Assembly: GCA_922989275.2 (NCBI GenBank)
Contig: OV277863.1
Coordinates: forward strand, 20,364,001 to 20,428,000
DNA length: 64,000 nucleotides
Direction of reading: 5' to 3'
DNA from: Gari tellinella
Taxonomy: Eukaryota > Mollusca > Bivalvia > Cardiida > Psammobiidae
Both the position numbers and the translations under genes were made by a program. Below the pieces are notes generated by a model. The model saw only the letters and a list, made by a program, of their open reading frames with translations. It ran no database searches and was not told the DNA's origin. Of this stretch, positions 55,866-64,000 are shown in pieces (within the stretch, counting starts at the first letter, position 1; every line of letters begins with the position of its first letter).

Positions 55866-55994
55866 CTGAAACAGAGAACATCACTATTATGATTTATCCA
55901 ACAGATTGTTATTTGTGGTGAAACCCTCACACACATTATGATGAAATATACAAAATGACAGCCATTTAGAAAAATTGACAGTTACGTCATCAAC

Positions 55995-56245
55995 TTAACT
56001 CTTTGAACCCTGGTCCCGCCTATAGGCGTCCTTTTCAAACAGTGCACATGTGAATAGTACACTTGTCCTATGCAAACAGTGAAGACCCAGATCAGAGGGC
56101 TCCGAAAGGAGCCCTCTGATCAGGGTCTTCACTGTTTGTCATAATGCCAACCATTGACAAAAACAACCCTTAAAAGTCAGAAATTGACTAGACTAAAATG
56201 GAAACTGGAACTGTCCATTTAAAGTTTCAGGGAGGAAAGAGTTAA
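55995..56245 (+). mobile_element. B-family MITE, complete
   Basis: ttaactctttgaaccctggt to cagggaggaaagagttaa. Lies 130 bp upstream of coding exon 1, in the opposite orientation to the copy at 55444-55701. Confidence 0.8.
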
Positions 56246-56753
56246 AGTCAGTAGGGAACCTGGTTTCCTGTGTTTTCGCCACCCTTAGCAATATTTTTTG
56301 TGCATGCGCCAATCTGATGTAACATTTCTTACTTGTTCACAGATCTAATTCTGAACTGAACCTTCAATAACATGAATATATACAAATAAAACTTGTGAAA
56401 CAAATACAAAGTGTAAATAACTGTACCGTTTTCGAACGAGGTCATTGCTCTGGATCACCGGGATGCTTTCTTGTCAATTCACCACCTCTGATTGGTCATT
56501 CGATAATTAGGTCAATGTAGGCGAAACGTTGGAAGATAATTTATAAACTTAAATTCGTGTTGGTGTTTGTTTATTTTTCTTATAGTTTGTTTCATGAAAC
56601 TTTAACATTTTTTAATGATTTTGAATTTTTTTTTTTTTTTAAAAGTAAATCATAACTTTTACAACTTAACAATAAAAAAGTAACAACGGACAGCTGTAAT
56701 TAAAATTACCAACATGTCTTTTGATTGGAAACTTTTTGTGAATTATTGTTATT

Positions 56754-56917
56754 TTATCTGTTTCTTTCACATTTTCGGCGCTTGAAATCTTCCTGAGTGA
56801 AACTGTCCAAGTATTCGGATATCCTTTGTAGTTTTCTGACATCCTCGGTAGCCTGCTCGTGACGGAATTCTAAGTTTTGCCATGGAGTTACTCCGTGGTT
56901 TTGCTTAGGTGGCGAAT
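56754..56917 (-). CDS. Possible exon of an unrecognised gene
   Basis: After cacctaag (a weak acceptor) the minus strand reads QNHGVTPWQNLEFRHEQATE, DVRKLQRISEYLDSF, TQEDFKRRKCERNR and stop. The composition (charged, helix-forming, ending in a basic tail) looks protein-like, unlike the palindrome-derived frames elsewhere. I do not recognise it and see no partner exon. It could equally be a chance frame in the sulfatase 5' flank. Confidence 0.2.
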
Positions 56918-58885
56918 TGACAAGAAAGTGGCGAATTGGCAAGAAGCAAGGATATATAATTTATATTAAACATTTTAACATTAGCTATGTGGAGCGATTT
57001 ACTGACATGTGTTTTTCAAACAATGAAAACCCAGATCAGAGGGTCTCTGAAGGTGACTTCTGGTCAGGGTCTACACAGTACACTGTTTGTCATACTGTTA
57101 ACTACTCTGAGGACAGCCCCATTGAGTGTTTAAATGAAACATCAATATACTGGATCATGTGGCTTGGTAGATTAGTGGTTAGTGTGCTGGCATGTGGGTA
57201 GGCCATAGACCCTTAGTTCTAGTTGTCTGGCAACGTTTCAACACCTGTGCTGTTACAATGTTCACAGTAAAACCAGTCTATTAGGACCACAAATAATAAA
57301 GCTAAATGATTCATAATGAAAGACAATCCTAGCAAAACACAAACACTAGTATCCCGGTACAACCATTTTTCGAACACCTAAGCATCTTTAAGTCAATTGC
57401 AAAATGTTATGTGAATAAAAGTTATTTTTTACTTAGGTATTGGATATACTGATCCTTTTCAACGTATAAAACGATGTTTAAGTTGTTGCAACTCAAATCG
57501 GTTCTCTAACTATGTAAACATTGCATGGTGGCCCACTTACATCATTTTCAGTAGGAAGCCAACCTAAATTCGAACAGTAGGTTTGACACCACAAAATGTT
57601 TACTTTATTTAGTCCAGGGTAAGTGTTTGTTAATGAAATGTCAGAAAAACACAAAACAAATGTATATAACCTCTCCAAAAGTTAAAGTAAACTTATTTTA
57701 AATATAGTTTACAGTAGTTTAGACATCAACTATCAAATGTAAATGGCTACAGGCAGGACAGATGAAGGGATCTACTCTTCTTAGTACCCTGGCTAAGCTG
57801 CACACTTTCAAGTACACTCAACCATCACAATAAGTTGTTGATAATATTTTTCTTAAATAAAATGGTGTACTGTAAACATAATGTTTATTTTTTTCTTGTA
57901 ACTTCTTATACGAAACACAGTTTTGAATTAAAAAAAAGTGAAAAAATTGATACGGACCCCTAGTTTGAGATTTGATCTGAATTTAGTGGTCTGAACCCTC
58001 AGTATAATTTGTCCGGACCACTAGGAATGAGGTAAGTGTAAAAGCTATGCAGCCGACACAAGGCTGGTCGTTTTTGTTGACCGAAATTGTAGTTTGTGGC
58101 ATATTTATGCATTGGGAAATTTGGGGTTAGATGTAAATTCAATATTTATACTCAGCTAACTTCAACAAATTCCCTTTTACCTGTTTACTGATAATTCTTG
58201 CCGATTTTGTGTTCTTGACGTTTCTACTGATGTTGTTATCAACATTTCACGTGTGGTTATGCAAATTTGTTTGAAACCATAGATATCGCGTGATATGATT
58301 CAGATGTTCGATTTTTTGTTGTGTTCGAATAATGGTTGTAAAGGGATACCGTACATTTTAATTCAATCTTATCCGTCACATTTTTGTGTTCCTTTTGCCT
58401 GTCAGCTTTTTAAATCCCCTTTTTATTGCAGCTCTTATGCTTTGGCCTAGTCAGCTCATTTCCACACAGTTTTTAGATGTCTGTGTGCTTAAGGGAAGGG
58501 GAACGACTCATGCATGACTCTTTTTAAAAGAAATAGAGTTGGCTCCCTTTACTTGTCTGTGTCTTGTATTACATGCAAACCTATACCTTTCTGTGATAAT
58601 CTATTAACACATGTCTTTGTAAATCTTATTATACGTTAATGAAGAACATTGATCCTCCTTCATGTTATACACTTTTTTCTAAATTGTATCTTTTTGAGAT
58701 GATTATTGAAGGGTATAAGTGCAATTTGTCAGTTGTGCAGCCGGACCGGTACAAAGCGAAAAGGAAGGCGATGTTTCCAGCCATGTCAAACTGTTAAAGC
58801 AGCCTGATGTAGGGCAAAATTGGCGCAGATGGCTAAGGCGTCTTCTGCACTATATATTTGCACTGCACTAAGCACACCTATTGCT
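56918..58885. other. 5' flank of the ARSB-like gene, little recognised
   Basis: A B-like core remnant lies at about 57013-57095 (tttcaaacaatgaaaaccca ... gggtctacacagtacactgt). Single A-box-like words (cttggtagattagtgg at 57161; cagatggctaaggcg at 58827) lack B boxes. No genes are visible. Confidence 0.35.
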
Positions 58886-61800
58886 AACAAGAGGGCCATG
58901 GCCCACAAGTCGCTCACCTGAGAACATTGCACCTAAGCTGACTGGGCAAAACAATATCGTGATATATATAGCTATAAAAAGAGTTTTAAAGGTTTTTCCT
59001 ATATAAGTCTATATAAAACTGATAAGCCTTGGGGCAGGACCAAATTTGATCAAAGGGTCATAATTTTAACAATCTTGGTAGAGGACCATAATGCAAAGTT
59101 ACAGGTCAAATATAAATGATCTGGGCCTTACAGTTTCAGAGAAGAAGTTTTTTTAAAGGTTTTCCTATGAAAAACTAATATGTCGAGGGTGGGGCCATTT
59201 TTGGCACGGGGGTCATTATTTGAACAATCTTGGTAGAGGATCACAAGGCAAAGCTATGTGACAAATATTAAAGAACTGGGCCTTACAGTTTCAGAGAAGA
59301 AGAAATTTAAAGGTTTTCCTATATAAGTCTATGTAAAACTGATAAGCACCGGGGCGAGGCCAATTTTGACCCGGGGGACATAATTTGAACAAACTTGGTA
59401 GAGGACTATAAGGCAAAGCTACATTTCAAATATAAATGATCTTGGCCTTACAGTTTCAGAGAAGAAGATTTTTAAAGATTTTCCTATGAAAAACTGATAA
59501 GCCCAAGGGCGGGGCCATTTTTGGCCCAGGGGTCATAAGCTGAACAGTCTTGGTAGAAGACCATAAGGCAAAGCTACATGTCAAATTTGAAAGATCTGGG
59601 CCTTACAGTTTCAGATAAGAAGATTTTTAAAGATTTTCCTATATAACTCTATGTAAAACTGATAAGCCCCTGGGCGGGGCCAATTTTGACCCGGGGGTCA
59701 TAATTTGAACAATCATGGAAGAGGACTATAAGGCAAAGCTATATTTCAAATATAAATGATCTGGGCCATACAGTTTCAGAGAAGAAGAATTTTAAAGGTT
59801 TTCTGAAGAAAAACTGATAAGCCCAAGGGCGGGGCCATTTTTGGCCAAGGGGTCATAATTTGAACAATCTTGGTAGAGGGCCATTAGGCAAAGCTATATG
59901 TCAAATTTTAAAGATCTAGGCCTCACAGTTTCAGAGAAGAAGATTTTTAAAGGTTTTCTTATATAACTCTATGTAAAACTGATAAGCCCGGGGGCGGGGC
60001 CAATTTTGACCCGGGGGTCATAATTTGAACAATCTAGGTAGAGGATCATAAGGCAAAGCTACATGTCAAATATTAATGATCTAGGCCATACAGTTTCAGA
60101 GAAGAAGATTTTCAAAGGTTTTCCTAAGACAAGAGCCCCATGGGGCATATGTCGCTCACCTGAGAATAGCTGTACATCAAAATGGAGATAATGATTTAAG
60201 TCCAGGACGGGGTCATTTTTTACCCGAGGGGCATAATTTGAACAATCTTGATAGAGGACCTGTAGATGATGCTATGTTCCAAATATCTAAGATCAGGGTA
60301 CTAGGGTTCTAAACAAGAAGATTTTTTTTAAGTTTCCATTGAAAAAATCTATTTTTAGCTCCTGTGACCTACATATGCAACAGACTGGAACCATTTGAAC
60401 AAAATAGATAAAGGACATCTAGAAGTAACACCATGCCGAATATCAAAGCTCTGGCTATATTAGCTTCAGAAAAGAAGACGTATGAAAACTGTGACCCCCG
60501 GAGTGGGGCTAATTTTGACCCCAGGGGCATAATTTGTACAAACTTGATAGAGGACCTGTAGATGATATGCAATCGACCAGAACCATTTGAACCTTATTGG
60601 TATAGGACATCTAAAAGTGTCACCAAGCCAGATATCAAAGCTCTGGCCATATTAGTTTCAGAGGAGAAGACATTTGAAAATTTCACTATATAACTCTATG
60701 TTAAACTGTGACCCCCTGGCCGGGGCCAATTTTGACCCCAGGGGCATAGTTTGTAGTTTGATAGAGGACCTGTAGATGATGCTATGTGACAAATGTCTAA
60801 GATCTGGCCCTTGTAGTTTCAGACAAGAAGATTTTTTAAGATTTCCTTATTTTTTCACTTGGTTGCCATGGCAACCAGAGTTCTACATTGTTTTTAATTC
60901 TTTGAACAATTTTGAAACAACTTGACCCAAGGAACATTCGTGTAAAGTTTGGTTGAAATCTTTTCAGCGGTATATGAGGAGATGTCATTTGAAGCAATTG
61001 TTAAAGACAACAATGACTGTATAAAGTGAAATATTTTCTTCTGTGGAAGAATAAATTAAAGACATAAAAAAGAATATGTATGGGTTAATAGGTTAATAAA
61101 TATCATTATTTACATTTTCTAAATATAAGAAACTATATGTAAATGAGTGGCAAATAGTTTGGATCCAGATTAGAAGCAGCATTATGTGGCATCTGACCTG
61201 GATCCATACTGTTTATGGCCAAGAATTAATTGTGGACTGATAGACAGAAAGATAAACAAACAAACAAAACACAAACAAACAAACAGACAGACCAAAAGTA
61301 ATATGCCTCGAACTAAGTTGTGCTTGAGCATAAAATAGCAGACATCACTTTCATTTCTGTTATGTATCTCAGTGACCTGAGTTCAGAGCTAGCTATGGGT
61401 CAGTTATGCAATTGGAGACGGTCTCAGAGAGAAATGACTATTATTATGCTGAACTGTTGTCTGCTCCAAATGTTTGTATGTGAAATATGTAAAAAATAAT
61501 AACTTATACTTTCTAAATATAAGAAAATATGTAAATGAGTGGCAAATAGTTTAGATCCAGATTAGATGCAGCATTATGTGGCATCTGACCTGGATCCAAA
61601 CTGTTTGCAAAAATGTTGCATTTAGTATAAGGGTAGCTTCTTAGCCTGGAAGATACAATGCGTCTGTATAAAACGGATCATTAGAGAGTTTTTACTGTCA
61701 GACCTGCATCAAAAAGCACTGATATGGCCAGGGTTGAGTCAAATTTGATCCTAGGGTTTTGATTTTTTACAATTTTGAAAGTGATTTAGTAGAAGATACT

Positions 61801-62071
61801 ATTCATGCAATATCTAAGGTGTGGGAACAGTGGTTTTTTACAAAAAACTTGTTTAAAGTTTTTCACTTTTTTTTAATAAATTTCAATAATTAGTCCACTT
61901 TAAAGTTTCATTTTAACAATTTCTGTAGAGAAGCATCCAAGGAACACCGTGAGCAAATTAGTTTTTTCCTCAGACTCGCGGTTTCAGAGGAGTTGTCGCT
62001 TGAAGTAAATTTGAACGGACGGACAGACGGACGGACGGACAGACGGACGGCGGGCGATCACTACAGCTCAC

Positions 62072-62102
<31 letters not shown>

Positions 62103-62512
62103 CTGATAAGCCCTGGGGCGGAGCCATTTTTGGCCCCAGGGTCAAAATTTGAACAATCTTGGTAGAATATCATTAGGTCATGATACAAACCAAATATCAA
62201 AGGTCTGTGCCTTTTGGTTTCTGAGAAGAAGATTTTTAAAGATTTTCTTATGCATTAAAAGTTGTCTATACGGTCATGTTAGAAAATCTGGTCCCAAAGC
62301 AAGGGGAATAACTCTAGCCAAAATCTTTGAACAACATTTCGCTCCCCCTTGTCACTGATGCTTCTGACAAAGTTTGGTTGAAATCGGGTCGGTGGTTTCT
62401 GAGGAGATGTTGTTTGAAAGTGTGAACGGACGACGGACGTCGGATGACGGACGACGGACGGAATGGTATCACAATAGCTCATCCTGAGCCGAAGGCTCAG
62501 GTGAGCTAAAAA
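58886..62512 (+). mobile_element. I-2 family elements, several copies with ~180-bp tandem units
   Basis: Starts aacaagagggccatggccca, gtcgctcacctgag; a second start at 60127 (gacaagagccccatggggca). Units contain ggttttcctatataagtct, aaaactgataagcccggggc, ccaattttgacccgggggtc, gaacaatcttggtagaggac. Two ends are seen: 61930-62098 (ggacggacagacggacggac, ccttcggctcaggtgagct) and 62340-62512 (gccgaaggctcaggtgagct). Two similar H-hairpin elements (61148-61217, 61538-61610) are inserted. There is no transposase or RT frame. Confidence 0.6.
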
Positions 62513-63010
62513 TCAATGTGTCTCTTTTGGTGGTCGCTTGGCTCGGGTTTATCTGTATTTCTCCTCTTTTGTTCAGTGCTGTGCTTATGTAACAGCCTTT
62601 ACAGTGATGTACATATAATTCCTGTATTTGTGTATGTGTTTTGTTCTCTTGAACTAACCAATATTAGACCTGTAAAATACTTAACAAACAGTGCAGAGTC
62701 TGTTGATCAAAATCCCCTAGTTCTGGAGAACAAAACATAAACAACCTAAATAATTTGTATTCTTAGATTGCAACCATACATGTAAACCCTTTCTTTTACA
62801 GTCCTTCTTTTTTCAGCATTTTTACTCTTGTTTATATTATACTTGTGTTTGTCGGAAAATAGCTGTTACAGCTAATGTTTATTGTTATATTGTATCATGG
62901 AGAAATCACAGACGGAGGAGTATCCGGTCCGCTCGCGATTTATCGTGTCGTTGAAAATCGGCCAATCAGCGGCGCTCGCTGGCGGCTAGAAAACAACGTA
63001 TTTTCCGAAA
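62513..63010. other. Flanking sequence, nothing recognised
   Basis: T-rich with short frames of no recognisable similarity. Confidence 0.4.
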
Positions 63011-63345
63011 GTTTGGTGTTAATAGAAATGCTTTTAATGTCATCTTTTCGTTATAAATTTTAATACAGATGTTTTATTAGACCATGATCTTACGCGTAGT
63101 ACAAAATTTGAGGCGATAGCTTGTAAATTGTTAGTTTAGTGAGGATTTGAAAATGAGAGAAAAACGTATTTTCTCGTTTACCTACGTAGTTTGGTGTTAA
63201 TAGAAATGCTTTTAATGTCATCTTTTCGTTATAAATTTTAATACAGATGTTTTATTAGACCATGCTCTCCCTCCTAGTACAAATTTTGAGGCGATAGTTT
63301 ATAAATTGTTAGTTCAGTGAGGTTGTGAAAATGAGAGAGAATATA
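63011..63345 (+). repeat. 178-bp tandem duplication
   Basis: gtttggtgttaatagaaatg through gaaaatgagaga occurs at 63011 and again at 63189 with few differences. Confidence 0.85.
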
Positions 63346-63349
63346 TATT

Positions 63350-63515
63350 TCTCTGCCACTGTCTGTTTGCCTCTTTTTGTATTTATTTCTCTGTTTCTCT
63401 TTGTGTCTGTCTCTCTGTCTGTCTGTTTTTCTCTTATCTCTGTCTGTCAGTCTCCCGCTTCTTCTTTTCTGTCTCCATCTTTCTGTATGAATGTCTGTCT
63501 GTCTCTCTGATGATC
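63350..63515 (+). repeat. tctg/tctc microsatellite tract
   Basis: Imperfect pyrimidine-rich tetranucleotide repeats such as gtctgtctctctgtctgtct. Confidence 0.8.
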
Positions 63516-64000
63516 CTCATGCGGAGAAAAGGTAAAATGTGTCATAAAGAGCTTAATTTGAAAAAGGGGTAAACTATATTTCAAGAGACATACTCTATGA
63601 ATCCGACATTTTTGCAGCCTGGTCTGGATTACAACTGTTTGCAATTGCAATAGTCATCATGTTACTGGTATTCAGTAATGAGAGGGTTAATCCAGTCATC
63701 AACCAAACCAGGTGCATTGATGTTGGTTTTTTTGTTATTTTTTTTTTCAATTCAATTCTAATATCTTTATTTTTTGTGATTTGTATAATATATAAACATC
63801 ATGCGGTTACAGAAGTCAAAAACACATGTTCAAGTTACACACATGGGTAGCATTGATTTTTTTTATTAAAGTGGCAACCCCCTGGTGTCCAGTTCCCTAA
63901 CATGCACTTCATAGATAATCGGCATGTTCAAGAAGCATGGACTTCATGCTGGGAGAGTTTTATGACGCTTATAAATGTCTTGCTAATTGGTGCGGGTTCT
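63516..64000. other. Flanking sequence, nothing recognised
   Basis: No gene; a weak C-type core word (cctggtctggattacaactg) near 63619. Confidence 0.35.

Noticed and set aside
57161..57200. tRNA-derived SINE starts at 57161 and 58827
   Set aside because: Only A-box-like words are present; no B box at the right distance.

Overview
This is eukaryotic, intron-rich, AT-rich invertebrate DNA, most likely from a marine mollusc and probably a bivalve. The reasons are long introns with GT-AG borders, the lineage-typical dispersed repeats whose ends read 'gctcacctgag', a mollusc-type LINE tail, and a Ngaro-type tyrosine-recombinase retrotransposon. The species cannot be fixed from the sequence alone.

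One host gene dominates the window. An arylsulfatase B-like lysosomal sulfatase runs on the minus strand from exon 1 near 55.86 kb to its stop at 13.93 kb. I could place nine coding exon positions with GT-AG borders and matching phases. They give a 538-residue product (human ARSB is 533) with the metal ligands, the C-x-P-x-R formylglycine motif and all the expected active-site residues. The third exon position is occupied twice, at 48833-48945 and 47156-47268. These two exons are homologous, both 113 bp, have the same phases, and are 22/37 identical in protein. Because 113 is not a multiple of 3, including both breaks the frame, so they look like frame-enforced mutually exclusive exons that swap the segment leading up to the catalytic lysine.

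The 13-kb intron after the exon 3 pair holds a nearly pristine 7.6-kb Ngaro-like YR retrotransposon on the plus strand (34623-42188). Its order is repeat A1, Gag, RT/RNase H, tyrosine recombinase, SGNH hydrolase, B1-A2, a 2-kb unique region, B2. The A copies match along 192 bp and the B copies along 289 bp. There is one frame break at the start of RT.

Nearly everything else is a dense, nested population of short palindromic elements. I name them here as families: A (TTAA target, ends cccattaccccata), B (TTAA, ends ctctttgaaccctag), C (TA, ends cagtggagaa), D (hAT-like, ends cagggctccagataag), E (long inverted repeats around ctgaccaatcaaatgcttga), F (TA, ends cagtcgaacttcgatatctc), G (TA, ends cagtaaaacctctctatta), H (a hairpin core inside other TTAA elements) and I-1/I-2 (longer elements with gctcacctg ends and internal tandem arrays). 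Nested copies date the insertions and define the target sites. A 2.6-kb array of a 50-bp satellite (14657-17287) appears to have grown from an F element inserted into an A element. Other notable items are a MULE-like foldback element with a 9-10 bp target duplication (20994-23075), a TTAA element carrying a tRNA-like Pol III module (43105-43641), a 1-kb pogo-like TIR element (24978-26012), a hAT/LINE relic block (29.0-31.5 kb), and an unrecognised CpG-rich reading frame (27098-27376).

Layout: 0-13.9 kb, repeat-rich 3' flank of the sulfatase; 13.9-55.9 kb, the sulfatase gene with all its intronic elements; 55.9-64 kb, 5' flank with I-2 repeats and little recognisable coding content.
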